Source of the DNA: Candidatus Levybacteria bacterium RIFCSPLOWO2_12_FULL_41_12
Lineage (GTDB): Bacteria; Patescibacteriota; Microgenomatia; Levybacterales; UBA12049
Direction of reading: 5' to 3'
DNA length: 60,952 bases
Assembly (NCBI GenBank): GCA_001784155.1
Contig: MFPL01000012.1
Span: forward strand, 1 to 60,952
Part shown: piece after piece, positions 50,760-59,661 of the stretch
Position numbering within the stretch: the first letter of the stretch is position 1
Layout of the letters: each line of letters begins with the position of its first letter
Position numbers and translations under genes: made by a program
The notes under the pieces: model-generated
Databases searched by the model: none
The model's input: only the letters and a program-made list of their open reading frames with translations
What the model was told of the DNA's origin: nothing

Positions 50760-52868
50760 ATGCCTCGAAGACGATCCAGAAGGCCAAAGCTTAAGCTAAA
50801 ATTACGCAAAAATACCATCTATTCCATTTTTGCACTGGGTCTTATTCTTTTTGGCGTTTTTGTTCTCCTTTCTTTCACCCAAAGCGGACCGACCCTAGTA
50901 TTTTTAAATGAGGTAATCGTTCGCCTCTTTGGCAGAATGGCGATTTTCTCAGCGCTTCTGGTAGTGCTTTTCGGCTTCTTGTTTTTAAGGCTTAAAACGT
51001 TTATTTCCCGTCCCCACACAGCCGTGGGGTACGCGATATTCTTCATGTCCATGCTGGCTTTGGGGAAATCCGGTCTTGCAGGAGAAATTTTATATGCCAA
51101 TATTGCAGACGTGGTATCTCCGATTGGTGCATTATTTATCTTTCTCGCAGGATTATTCATAGGCATCGTAGTATTTTTTGACACGTCAATTGACGAGATA
51201 GGAAAGATTGTGGCCTCAATAAGGGAAGTCTTTGGGAAAATTCTGCCCCGCGGCGCTTTATCGTTTTTTAAGAAAAGACCCGAAGCATTTGATGCAAAGA
51301 AGTTTACTATAAAAGGAGAAGTGTCCAGCTTTACCGGGTTTTCAAGAAAACAACCAACAGTGGCCTCCCAGTCTGCTGATCAATTCCCCGAAGACAAGCT
51401 TGTGAGTAACAAAATGCGAGGGGGGCTTATTTGGCAGTACCCCCCATTATCTCTTCTTGAAGATTCTGAAGGGAGAAAGGCAGAGCGGGGAGATATTAAG
51501 AAAATAGCATCAATTATTGAGGAAACCCTAAAAAGCTTCGGAATTGGCGCCAAAGTATCGGAAGTAAATCTGGGCCCTGCAGTTACGCAATACGCAGTTC
51601 AGCTGGCATTCGGTACAAGGGTCTCTAAAATTACTTCTCTTGCAAATGATTTGGCACTCGCTACAGAAGCGCCCACAGGACAGATAAGGATTGAAGCACC
51701 AATTCCCGGAAGAAATCTGGTAGGAATTGAGATCCCCAACAGGTCGCTTGAACTCGTGTCTCTTAGAACAATGCTTGCCTCCGACGTAATGATGAAAAGT
51801 AAATCAAAGCTTACTATTTCAATGGGGCTTGATGTATCGGGAAATCCTGTCGTCTCAGACATTGCAAAGATGCCCCACGTTTTAATCGCCGGAACCACGG
51901 GATCCGGAAAATCGGTCATGATAAATTCGATTATCGCGTCTCTTCTTTTCAGAGCGTCTCCTGAGGAGTTAAAGCTAATCCTTATTGATCCAAAGAGGGT
52001 AGAGCTGACAGGTTTTAACGGAATCCCGCATCTAATGGTGCCTGTAATTGTGGAGGCAGATAAAATTCTGTCTGCTCTTCGCTGGGCAATAAAAACGATG
52101 GACGAGCGATATAAAATTTTTGCAGAGAAAGGGGTAAGAAATATTGATGGTTTTAATGAGCTCGCAGGTTTTCAGTCTCTTCCGTACATTGTAGTCGTAA
52201 TTGATGAACTCGCAGATCTTATGGCTTTTGCCCCGGTAGAAGTGGAAGACGCGATAGCGCGTCTTGCTCAGATGGCTCGTGCGACAGGAATTCATTTAAT
52301 CGTCTCTACTCAGCGGCCATCGGTGGATGTTATAACAGGTCTCATAAAAGCCAACATTCCGGCTCGCGTAGCATTTAACGTGTCTTCCATGATTGACTCA
52401 AGAGTTATCCTTGACACTCCCGGAGCAGAAAAACTTCTTGGACGGGGAGACATGCTTTATATTCCACCTGACCAGGCAAAACCTGCAAGAATTCAAGGTG
52501 CTTTTGTATCCGATAAGGAAGTTAAGAGACTAGTCGATTTCCTGAAAGATAAAGGGCCGCAAGTAGAATACACAACAGAAATTATAGAAATGACTGGCGG
52601 AAGGCGAGGCAGAGGCACGGGGCAGTTGGGGCCTGATAAAAATGATCCTAAGTTTGAGCAGGCAGTGAGAATAGTTTGTGAGTTTGATAAAGCATCTGCG
52701 TCATTCCTCCAAAGAAAGCTGTCCATCGGATATTCAAAAGCAGCAGGGTTTATTGACGTCATGGAGGACGCAGGAATTGTGGGTCCGCAGGAAGGTGCAA
52801 AGCCCAGGGACGTTTTGGTGAAGAACGCTGATGATGCACTGAGTCTTCTTCAGGGAAATCAAGAATAA
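50760..52868 (+). CDS. ftsK: DNA translocase FtsK
   Basis: The protein is 702 aa from ATG 50760. It has a basic N-terminus, four membrane helices (about 20-150), a short linker, then the motor: alpha domain (about 235-330), Walker A AGTTGSGKSV (about 379-388), Walker B YIVVVIDELADLM (about 478-490) and QMARATGIHLIVSTQRPSVDVITG. A winged-helix gamma domain ends it (about 635-695). FtsK pumps DNA at the division septum to finish chromosome segregation. The linker is very short compared with E. coli FtsK (1329 aa), as in SpoIIIE-type proteins. Confidence 0.95.
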   Translation: MPRRRSRRPKLKLKLRKNTIYSIFALGLILFGVFVLLSFTQSGPTLVFLNEVIVRLFGRMAIFSALLVVLFGFLFLRLKTFISRPHTAVGYAIFFMSMLALGKSGLAGEILYANIADVVSPIGALFIFLAGLFIGIVVFFDTSIDEIGKIVASIREVFGKILPRGALSFFKKRPEAFDAKKFTIKGEVSSFTGFSRKQPTVASQSADQFPEDKLVSNKMRGGLIWQYPPLSLLEDSEGRKAERGDIKKIASIIEETLKSFGIGAKVSEVNLGPAVTQYAVQLAFGTRVSKITSLANDLALATEAPTGQIRIEAPIPGRNLVGIEIPNRSLELVSLRTMLASDVMMKSKSKLTISMGLDVSGNPVVSDIAKMPHVLIAGTTGSGKSVMINSIIASLLFRASPEELKLILIDPKRVELTGFNGIPHLMVPVIVEADKILSALRWAIKTMDERYKIFAEKGVRNIDGFNELAGFQSLPYIVVVIDELADLMAFAPVEVEDAIARLAQMARATGIHLIVSTQRPSVDVITGLIKANIPARVAFNVSSMIDSRVILDTPGAEKLLGRGDMLYIPPDQAKPARIQGAFVSDKEVKRLVDFLKDKGPQVEYTTEIIEMTGGRRGRGTGQLGPDKNDPKFEQAVRIVCEFDKASASFLQRKLSIGYSKAAGFIDVMEDAGIVGPQEGAKPRDVLVKNADDALSLLQGNQE

Positions 52869-52877
52869 AAAGCTTCT

Positions 52878-53519
52878 ATGATAAAGGTAGGACAGAAATT
52901 TCAGGAAGAACGTTTGAGAAGAGAGCTAACGCTTGCCCAGGTTGAAGAAGCGACCAAGATACGAGCAGCATTCATAGATGCTATAGAAAAAAGCGAGTAT
53001 TCCCGTCTTCCTTCCCCTGCATATGCCCATGGTTTTGTCAGGAATTATGCAAAGTTTCTTAATTTTCCCGAGGATCAGACATTAGCATTATTTAGAAGGG
53101 AGTTTGACTTAGAGCGTGAGTACGAAGTTTTACCAAAAGGCTTCTCCAAAACTTCAGAATTTTCAATTAAAAGAATTAGGGTGAATAGGACTTTTATCCT
53201 GATGGGATTTGGAGCAATCCTTCTTCTCGCATTTATTATTTATCAATACAGATCTGCTTTCATAAACCCCCCTCTTTTGATAACAGAGCCTAGAGAAGGG
53301 GCAGTTATAAAATCTTTGTCTGTTCGAATTTCGGGGAAGACCGATCCGGACTCAACAGTTTATATAGAAAACGAGGCAGTATCCCTTGCGAAAGACGGGT
53401 CATTTAAAAAGAGTGTGACCTTTTTTCCGGGAAAGACGACGATTAATATAAGATCAGTAAATCGTTTTGGGAAAGAGACTGTAAAACAGGTGCCGATTGA
53501 AGTAAAACCTGGCTCTTGA
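52878..53519 (+). CDS. RodZ-like protein: HTH, membrane helix, outside beta domain
   Basis: This 213-aa protein starts with a RodZ-type helix-turn-helix (VGQKFQEERLRRELTLAQVEEATKI, about 3-27, then LPSPAYAHGFVRNYAKFL, about 43-60), a basic segment, one membrane helix (about 110-128) and a C-terminal Ig-like beta domain (about 135-210). RodZ links MreB to the cell-wall machinery. Here the outside part is an Ig-like domain and not the longer RodZ tail. It lies 9 bases after ftsK, so co-expression with division functions is expected. Confidence 0.85.
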   Translation: MIKVGQKFQEERLRRELTLAQVEEATKIRAAFIDAIEKSEYSRLPSPAYAHGFVRNYAKFLNFPEDQTLALFRREFDLEREYEVLPKGFSKTSEFSIKRIRVNRTFILMGFGAILLLAFIIYQYRSAFINPPLLITEPREGAVIKSLSVRISGKTDPDSTVYIENEAVSLAKDGSFKKSVTFFPGKTTINIRSVNRFGKETVKQVPIEVKPGS

Positions 53520-53553
53520 CACAAAAACGTTATTGAGATAACTTAGAGGAACT

Positions 53554-53820
53554 ATGGCTGATCCTGCTCAAACAATTCTACTCGTAGTAATTCTAATTCT
53601 TTCCATACTCCTCGTAGTTTTGGGAATACAAGTCTTCTTAATCTTAAGAGATCTCCGTGAGACAATAGCCAAAGCAAATAAGGTTTTGGACGACGCAGGT
53701 CAAATTGCCCAGAGCGTATCTGCTCCTGTATCCACCATCTCCTCAATTCTAATGGGAATTAAAACAGGCGCAATAGCATCTTCAATTTTCAGTAAGAAAG
53801 GAAAGAAGGAAAAAGAATAA
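53554..53820 (+). CDS. DUF948-like small membrane protein
   Basis: This 88-aa protein has one N-terminal helix (about 6-30) and then an amphipathic coiled stretch (LRDLRETIAKANKVLDDAG) and a basic end (KKGKKEKE). The layout matches DUF948-type general-stress membrane proteins, whose function is unclear. GAGGA lies 3 bases before the ATG. The next gene starts right after its stop codon. Confidence 0.7.
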   Translation: MADPAQTILLVVILILSILLVVLGIQVFLILRDLRETIAKANKVLDDAGQIAQSVSAPVSTISSILMGIKTGAIASSIFSKKGKKEKE

Positions 53821-54132
53821 ATGGGACAAAGTAGGTTTTCTGACGGTTTTTTACTTGGAGTAATTATTGGAGGAGGAATTGCTCTTCTTTTTACGACCAA
53901 AAAAGGAAATAAGATTCTAAAGGCAGTATCTGAAGAGGGGTTTGAAGGCTTAAGTAAGCTAATCGATGATGCGTCCCAAGGAGTCGATAATTATGTTGAG
54001 AAGAAGGAAGAAGAGGGTAAAGTCGAGGGGTTTTCTTTTGAAGATCAAAACGTAAAACCACCCACAAACGGAGACACTGCTGTAAAAGAGCTAAAGCCTG
54101 CGCGAAGATTCTTCAGAAGGATAAAGAAGTAA
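53821..54132 (+). CDS. YtxH-like small protein
   Basis: This 103-aa protein begins with a short Gly-rich helix (LGVIIGGGIALLFTTKKGNKIL, about 11-32), as in YtxH-type proteins that often follow DUF948 genes, then a helical acidic region and a basic end (ARRFFRRIKK). It starts immediately after the stop of the preceding gene. The pair probably acts together at the membrane, but the role is unknown. Confidence 0.68.
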   Translation: MGQSRFSDGFLLGVIIGGGIALLFTTKKGNKILKAVSEEGFEGLSKLIDDASQGVDNYVEKKEEEGKVEGFSFEDQNVKPPTNGDTAVKELKPARRFFRRIKK

Positions 54133-54351
54133 GTAAGACTGTTCGCATTGAAATTTTCTCATCTCTACGTTGCGCTAATTTTCCCTAGCTAGCTCGTTTT
54201 TTGTTTGACTAAAGTCTTAAGCTAATTCGCTTATCTTATGTTTTAGCTCAGGTATAGCTTCGAAAATTCCAAAGACTCACATTCTCAGAATTTTATAATT
54301 TGGATTTGTTTAGAAATTAGTAATTAGGAATTAGAAATTGTAACGAAGTTA
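54133..54351. other. 219-bp convergent intergenic region
   Basis: No gene or RNA seen. It contains CTAGCTAG and GACTAAAGTC small palindromes, a TATAAT-like box (about 54294) without a gene behind it, and a low-complexity stretch of ATTAG-type near-repeats (about 54311-54340) similar to those before metG. Confidence 0.5.
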
Positions 54352-55305
54352 CTAGAGTCCGTACTTTTCTATATTGTTATTGTGTTCCCCTAGTGTATCT
54401 GCGTATCTGTTAATACCGTTTTTGTCAGAAATATAGAATAGGTAATCGGTTTCTTTTGGACTTAGTGCAGCATCAAGACTGGCAAGTCCGGGATTTGATA
54501 TCGGCCCGGGCGGAAGCCCCGCTAGTCTGTAAGTGTTATAGTCGGAATTTATGAGTTTGTCGTTTGAGGTTAGCCCTCTTTTCCACCATCCCTGTCCGTC
54601 TCCCTGGAAACCCAATGCATACTGAAGGGTAGCATCTATATCTAATTTCATTCCGATGTCGAGCCTATTGTGAATTACTGAGGAAACAAGAGGTCTGTCT
54701 TCCGCATGTTTTGCCTCCCGTTCTATAAGGGATGCAATTATCACTGCATCTTCTTTTGAAAGCTGCCCTTTATTATCTAGCGATTTATACTTATTTTCAA
54801 AATTGCCAGTCATCATATTTATAATAAAATCAATGTCAGCGTCTTTAGGAATTAAATATGTGTCCGGAAAAAGATATCCTTCGTGATTTGTGAGTTCATC
54901 GGCCCATGAGTCTTGGTAGGAGGGAATTTTTACTTTAAGAATCTCAGCTACTTCTTCAGCCCTTTTCCCTTCAGGAATCGTTACCCATGCATCTAATGTT
55001 CCATGGGTCAGCTCTTCCGCAATTTCGTAGGCGTTCATAGACGGGTAAAGTCTATAGTCTCCGGCTTCTATTCTTATGTCCAGTCCCAGACGCTTCGTAA
55101 GAAGAAAAAAGACTATTTGATTTTTTATGAATCCCTGCTCTTTTAAATTTTTGGCAATAGCTTTTACACCCTGGCCTCTCTCAATTACGAAAATTCCGGG
55201 AGTATTGTTTTTATCGTTAACCGGTGAAGTTCCCGCTTTCCAAAAAACGAAAGCAGCGAGAAGTATTAAAAGGGCAATAATGAAAGCGATGGCAAGTCTT
55301 TTCAT
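54352..55305 (-). CDS. mltG: Endolytic murein transglycosylase MltG
   Basis: This 317-aa protein has one N-terminal helix (about 3-23) and the YceG/MltG domain. It shows a LysM-like start (FVIERGQGVKAIAKNLKEQGFIKN), the LEGYLFPDTY-type motif as NHEGYLFPDTYLIP (about 141-154), the catalytic Glu in IIASLIEREA (about 190-199) and the C-terminal YNTYRLAGLPPGPISNPGLASLDAAL signature. MltG cuts nascent glycan strands to end their growth. Its ATG overlaps the AMP phosphorylase stop (ATGA). Confidence 0.93.
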   Translation of the reverse strand: MKRLAIAFIIALLILLAAFVFWKAGTSPVNDKNNTPGIFVIERGQGVKAIAKNLKEQGFIKNQIVFFLLTKRLGLDIRIEAGDYRLYPSMNAYEIAEELTHGTLDAWVTIPEGKRAEEVAEILKVKIPSYQDSWADELTNHEGYLFPDTYLIPKDADIDFIINMMTGNFENKYKSLDNKGQLSKEDAVIIASLIEREAKHAEDRPLVSSVIHNRLDIGMKLDIDATLQYALGFQGDGQGWWKRGLTSNDKLINSDYNTYRLAGLPPGPISNPGLASLDAALSPKETDYLFYISDKNGINRYADTLGEHNNNIEKYGL

Positions 55306-56576
55306 GGGTACCTGAATAAAGGCAGGCTTAAAAGAGTTTCTTTAGCTTCATTAAGATTATACACTTTTTCGCTATAAAGTGTACAGATTGTCTCTCCTTT
55401 TTCAAACTTTTCGCCGATTTTTTTATTAAGATATATTCCTGATCTTTTCATATCAGGCGCACCAAGAATTCTTGAAACTGCAGTGAGATTTCTCATTTCA
55501 AAAGAGCATATCCTCCCGCTCTTTTCGGCCAACACTTTATAGGAGTGTTTCCCGGGATTAAGGTCTGTACTTTTGACATCGGGATCTCCCCCCTGTGCTT
55601 TTATTATTTCTTTCATCTTCGCTAAGGCAAGTCCGGACTGAAGAATTGACGAAGCCCAGTTGAAAGAATTTTTATATTGGTTCTTAACAAAATCTTTCTG
55701 TTCTTTGTTACAAGACTCAAGGCATAGTTCAAGAAGGTGTCCCGCGAGATTTATGCTTCTTGCTTCAAGGTCCAAAGCCCTGTCATCTCTTTGCTCAAGA
55801 ACCATAAGAGACTCCCGCGTCTCTAGCACTGGGCCGATTCCTCGTCCTGCGGGTTCGTCGGTCTTGTGCATTACGACTTCGATTTTTATGTCAAACCTTT
55901 TTGCTAAAATCTCGAATTTCCTTTTAAGAAGATTAGCATCGGTGAGCTTTTTTACTTTTGATTGATCCCCCCATGGAATATCTATCACCACATGATTTGA
56001 CCCAAAAGCTATTTTTTTGGCCATTATGGAAATTAAAATTTTGTCATATGACTCAAAAAGCAAAACTTCCTCAACCTTTATAATTACATCATCAGCCGGG
56101 GCAATGTTGACGCTTCCTCCCCATACAATACACCCATTGGTTTTTTCGACTGTCTCGTATATCTTCTTTTTTGAAAGAGTAACAGGAGCGAGTATTTCCA
56201 TGTCATCCGCTGTTCCTCCTGGAGTGGTAATTGCACGGGAGGAACTTTTAGGAATCTTAAATCCCGAAGCTGCGATTATGGGGACTACTATCATGGTTGT
56301 TCGGGTTCCGGGAATTCCGCCTATTGAATGTTTGTCCGCGACAATTCCTTTGAACTTGAGTCTCTCCCCGGTCTCTACCATTGCTTTAGTCAGGTAGTAT
56401 ATTTCCTCGTTTGAGAAGCCTTTTGAGAATCCGGATGCAGCAAAATAGGTGGTTAGGACGTCCCCCAATTTTTTCTGGGAAATCTGATCCATTATTGCAT
56501 AGACCTCTTTGTAGTTTAGCGTTTTGCCAACAAGCTTTTTTCTAATGGCAGCTATTGCCAGGTGTTTTTCATCCAT
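55302..56576 (-). CDS. AMP phosphorylase (archaeal/CPR type)
   Basis: This 424-aa protein of the thymidine-phosphorylase family has DKHSIGGIPGTRTTM (about 81-95), SSSRAITTPGGTADDMEIL (about 111-129) and VWGGSVNIAPADD (about 149-161). The SSRAIT and NIAPADD forms are those of AMP phosphorylase, which converts AMP and phosphate to adenine and ribose-1,5-bisphosphate. In archaea and CPR this feeds R15P isomerase and RuBisCO. The N-terminal domain of about 80 residues found in archaeal enzymes is missing. RuBisCO is not in this window. Confidence 0.88.
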   Translation of the reverse strand: MDEKHLAIAAIRKKLVGKTLNYKEVYAIMDQISQKKLGDVLTTYFAASGFSKGFSNEEIYYLTKAMVETGERLKFKGIVADKHSIGGIPGTRTTMIVVPIIAASGFKIPKSSSRAITTPGGTADDMEILAPVTLSKKKIYETVEKTNGCIVWGGSVNIAPADDVIIKVEEVLLFESYDKILISIMAKKIAFGSNHVVIDIPWGDQSKVKKLTDANLLKRKFEILAKRFDIKIEVVMHKTDEPAGRGIGPVLETRESLMVLEQRDDRALDLEARSINLAGHLLELCLESCNKEQKDFVKNQYKNSFNWASSILQSGLALAKMKEIIKAQGGDPDVKSTDLNPGKHSYKVLAEKSGRICSFEMRNLTAVSRILGAPDMKRSGIYLNKKIGEKFEKGETICTLYSEKVYNLNEAKETLLSLPLFRYP

Positions 56577-56703
56577 TTTTTATTTGTTTTATTGCAAGAC
56601 CTAAGAATTTCTTGATAATCGAGATAAAATTATAATAAATAGTGTTTATAACCCTGTAGACGGTTGGCCAAATTCCGGCAAGCAGTCTTTTGAGTTTTAT
56701 CAT
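56569..56703 (-). CDS. 44-aa membrane or amphipathic peptide between sortase and AMP phosphorylase
   Basis: The ATG at 56703 overlaps the sortase stop as ATGA. The frame runs 44 codons (start MIKLKRLLAGIWPTVYRVIN) and stops at 56569, overlapping the AMP phosphorylase start. It alternates basic and hydrophobic residues, as in a membrane-surface helix. Coupling at both ends supports translation. The next gene would have no close upstream translated frame without it. No family known to me. Confidence 0.6.
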   Translation of the reverse strand: MIKLKRLLAGIWPTVYRVINTIYYNFISIIKKFLGLAIKQIKNG

Positions 56704-57413
56704 AGTTCTGAAAGCCTGGCCTTAATAACAAGTCGTTTCCAGATAGTGCCGGGAGGTGTGCATGTGATAAGAGTTATAAAGCTATCTGAAAAATCCTGTG
56801 CCAGAACAGAAGTATCGTTGGGTTCAACTACTATTATGCTTTGGACTTTATAATGATAACTTACTTTTCCCATATTCACGAAAATTGAATCTCCAACTCC
56901 GAGTTTGTAGGCATTGGCAAGAATTGTCTTGTAATCGTTTGGATTATAAAGCTGGGGGAGCGTTGAATGTCCAAATATTAACGTGTTGCCTTTTTGAGAA
57001 GGCGCAGTGTCTGTGTTGAATTGGACCATGTGCTTCGTTAGGTCGCGATCAGCGGACGAGACTTTTGCATCAGCCACGTTAATTTTAGGAATTGAAACCG
57101 AATAGTTAAGGTTTGTAAGTTTTTTGAATTGCGCATCTGGATACCAGTTCTCGGCATTTGTATAATCTACTGAAAAGCCTGCTGCGGCATTTGACAAGAG
57201 TCCTGCAATACTCCGTCCACCCGTAACTGCAGTCTTTGGAATTGGTACTTCAAAACTCTGTGACGCAAAGATGGGTGCGAAATAAATTTGCCACGAAATT
57301 ACAGGAAATGCAACGTAGAGAAATATGGCAACTCCTATTAAAGAGAGTATAAGGCTAAAAATCCTTGCGACTTTTCTGCCTTTAAAAGTTTTCTTTTTGT
57401 AATACTTAGTCAT
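56700..57413 (-). CDS. Sortase
   Basis: This 237-aa protein has one N-terminal helix (about 17-40), a linker and a sortase beta barrel with catalytic His149 (FGHST), Cys218 (TLITCTP) and Arg227 (WKRLVIKA). Sortases cut LPxTG-type signals and join proteins to the wall or to each other. An LPATG protein is encoded at 5436-6629. The ATG overlaps the stop of the PilM-like/baseplate-J-like gene (ATGA), so the two are made together. The class (D or E-like) cannot be fixed by eye. Confidence 0.9.
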   Translation of the reverse strand: MTKYYKKKTFKGRKVARIFSLILSLIGVAIFLYVAFPVISWQIYFAPIFASQSFEVPIPKTAVTGGRSIAGLLSNAAAGFSVDYTNAENWYPDAQFKKLTNLNYSVSIPKINVADAKVSSADRDLTKHMVQFNTDTAPSQKGNTLIFGHSTLPQLYNPNDYKTILANAYKLGVGDSIFVNMGKVSYHYKVQSIIVVEPNDTSVLAQDFSDSFITLITCTPPGTIWKRLVIKARLSEL

Positions 57414-59656
57414 TGAATTTCTATAACGAGCTTTATGTTTTTGCCGGAGCGAGGCAAAAACTTTGGAAGAAGAGGAATCGGAGGACTTTGAGAAATTTCG
57501 ACGCTTGATACGTTGGGAAGTTTTTCAAGTATCTTCCGTGCGTCTCCGTAAGGTTTTCCGGAAAGTTCATTAATTAAATCTTTTTCTTGAATTTTCGGCA
57601 CCAGATTTGCTGTGACGTCAAGATTTGCCGAAACATCTCCTCCTGCAGCTGTTTTTATATTTTTTACTCCTATTTCGATATCATCTTCATTTATGGTAAG
57701 TTTTTCATCTATGTCTTCCTCAAGATTTGCTTTAGCGAATTTTAGGAGATCCGCAGTCTTATAAGCAATTCCCTGAAACTGGATAACTGCAGTTAGCGCT
57801 ACCTGTGTTGCCTCATCATCTACATCTTTTGAAAAAGTTTTTCTTTCAAATTTTGTCGTAACGAACACGCTTAGCAATTCTTCGTCTTCTGATACTTCAG
57901 TCTGAATATCTTTTCTGGCTTTTCCCTCAAGAGTTTTGGGAAGCTCTTTAAGTAGCTTGTCTATGTCTTTTTGAGACACCACTATAAGATCCTTTTTCGT
58001 ACCGCCTGAAAAAGGATTGTCATTTTTTGCAGCAATAGAGTTTGAACCTTCGACTGAGAATTTAGTATTCGACGGTTGATTATAGTTGGTGCCGAATTTG
58101 ACAGCAGTTACTCCTACTTCTTCTGTTCCGGGCTTCGTACCCGAGAAAACGTCTCCCGACGCCGACGCTACGGTTATTTTCTTATCGGTTACGAATTCAA
58201 GACCGTTTGCTGACGTGAGTTTAGTGCCCTGTTCCAATGTTTTGGAGGCGTCATTGTTGTTAAATATCGTTACGCTTCCTTTCGCTTTGTCTCCGGTTTC
58301 TTTCTTTCCGGTGGAGTCGGTTGAGAGCTTTCCCTCTTCTGTTACTGTTACTATTCTTCCCGACAGGACATTTTCCGTCGGATTTGTTTCGCCCTCCGCA
58401 GTAAAAGTAATAGTCTCGTTTTGAGAAACACTTTTTTTATCGACCTGAAGCGTGATAGTGGCTTTTGTAGCAAAGAGATAAAAAAGAAGGAATGAGAAAA
58501 CAACAAAAGCTATTATTCCCGGCACGATCAGTCTTTTCCGGCCCCCGCCGCCACCCTTTGATGTAATTTTAGAAAGCATTGGTTTAAGGTTTTTAAAAAA
58601 GGATCCCAGAACTTTTTTTCCTTCGCCTAGAATTTCCATTGCCTTAACGGGCATTTCCCGCGTTGTTTCACGAAGGCTCAGGTCGTCCGGAATTTCGGAG
58701 ACCTTTTCTGAGAAACTTGAGGCGTCCTTTGTCTCGATTGCCTTAGCTCCTGCAATGTCATGGTCCTGCATAAAACCAAAGTCAGATGACAAATTGTCGG
58801 ATACTATTGTTTTGCCTGGCTCTTCTTTAGAGAACTCCTCGTAGTTAAAATCTTCAATTGATGCGATCGGCTTTTGAAATGTAATGTTTTTAAGAGACTC
58901 CATGGATAGAATAAATTTCATTTGGTTTACTGCACCGTATACCACTGCTTTTGCATCATAATTTATAGAAAGTGCTTTTATCTGTGGGGGATGAAGAAAG
59001 GGAAGAGACTTACTCCATGAAAAGTTTAAGAACTCCTGCTCAAGTCTTTCATCTGCGTCATAAACAATTATCTTTGAAGGCAGAACTTCAGGAGTAGTCA
59101 AATGTTTAAGAAGAATGTTTGTTGTGAACGCTGCGGATTCATGAATTTCCGAAGACTTTTGCTCAATTATTTTGCCTGCGCGCACAAGAGAGATGGAAAC
59201 CCTCTTTGGTCCCACTTCTGCTAAAACCGCAGAGACCGGCGCGCCGTCCTCAATCTGTAAAAGATGGAGAAGTGCCTCGGTTATTATTAAAAAGCCCACC
59301 GGCTTTAATCCCAGCTCATCGCTTGCCTTCTTAAGCTTTTCCAGATATTCAGGTTTTATTTTACCCTCCATAACCCAGGAATCTTTTACGGCAAAAATAG
59401 TATTATGGGTCTCTACATTTTTTGGGAGATTTTCTTCAGCCGAAGAGATTGCTTTATCTAAGGTTTGCAGAATTTCATCTGTTTCTGCGGTTTCGATACT
59501 GTCTTTAAATTTTTCTTCACCAAATCCTACGATGCGTGCTTGTCTTGCAGTCTCTTCAAGTATTACGGCGCTTGCCTTATCATCCCGAAGAGTTAGGGAT
59601 AGGTAGTAGCTTGACTCTTTTTTATTTTGACCAATGGGCAGATTCGGTAATTTCAT
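57410..59656 (-). CDS. PilM-like actin-fold domain fused to baseplate-J-like outside domain
   Basis: In this 748-aa protein, residues about 15-255 look like a PilM/FtsA-type actin-fold domain (YYLSLTLRDDKASAVILEE; AVLAEVGPKRVSISLVRAG; ending AVVYGAVNQ). An acidic linker follows (about 265-370), then one membrane helix (about 375-397). Residues about 400-748 form an outside region of the baseplate-J-like type (TKATITLQVDKKSV; GSVTIFNNNDASKTLEQGTKL; TSANGLEFVTDKKITV). Such J-like proteins are common in CPR bacteria and are probably surface or pilus-associated. It lies between alaS and sortase. Confidence 0.8.
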   Translation of the reverse strand: MKLPNLPIGQNKKESSYYLSLTLRDDKASAVILEETARQARIVGFGEEKFKDSIETAETDEILQTLDKAISSAEENLPKNVETHNTIFAVKDSWVMEGKIKPEYLEKLKKASDELGLKPVGFLIITEALLHLLQIEDGAPVSAVLAEVGPKRVSISLVRAGKIIEQKSSEIHESAAFTTNILLKHLTTPEVLPSKIIVYDADERLEQEFLNFSWSKSLPFLHPPQIKALSINYDAKAVVYGAVNQMKFILSMESLKNITFQKPIASIEDFNYEEFSKEEPGKTIVSDNLSSDFGFMQDHDIAGAKAIETKDASSFSEKVSEIPDDLSLRETTREMPVKAMEILGEGKKVLGSFFKNLKPMLSKITSKGGGGGRKRLIVPGIIAFVVFSFLLFYLFATKATITLQVDKKSVSQNETITFTAEGETNPTENVLSGRIVTVTEEGKLSTDSTGKKETGDKAKGSVTIFNNNDASKTLEQGTKLTSANGLEFVTDKKITVASASGDVFSGTKPGTEEVGVTAVKFGTNYNQPSNTKFSVEGSNSIAAKNDNPFSGGTKKDLIVVSQKDIDKLLKELPKTLEGKARKDIQTEVSEDEELLSVFVTTKFERKTFSKDVDDEATQVALTAVIQFQGIAYKTADLLKFAKANLEEDIDEKLTINEDDIEIGVKNIKTAAGGDVSANLDVTANLVPKIQEKDLINELSGKPYGDARKILEKLPNVSSVEISQSPPIPLLPKFLPRSGKNIKLVIEIQ

Positions 59657-59661
59657 AAAAG

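Noticed and set aside
54280-54300. TATAAT near 54294 as a gene promoter
   Set aside because: No open frame follows on the plus strand before the convergent mltG, and the region is AT-rich.
57410-59656. Phage or contractile-tail module suggested by baseplate-J-like region
   Set aside because: No tail, capsid, integrase or lysis genes are nearby, and the neighbours are alaS, sortase and mltG. J-like regions are common in CPR surface proteins.
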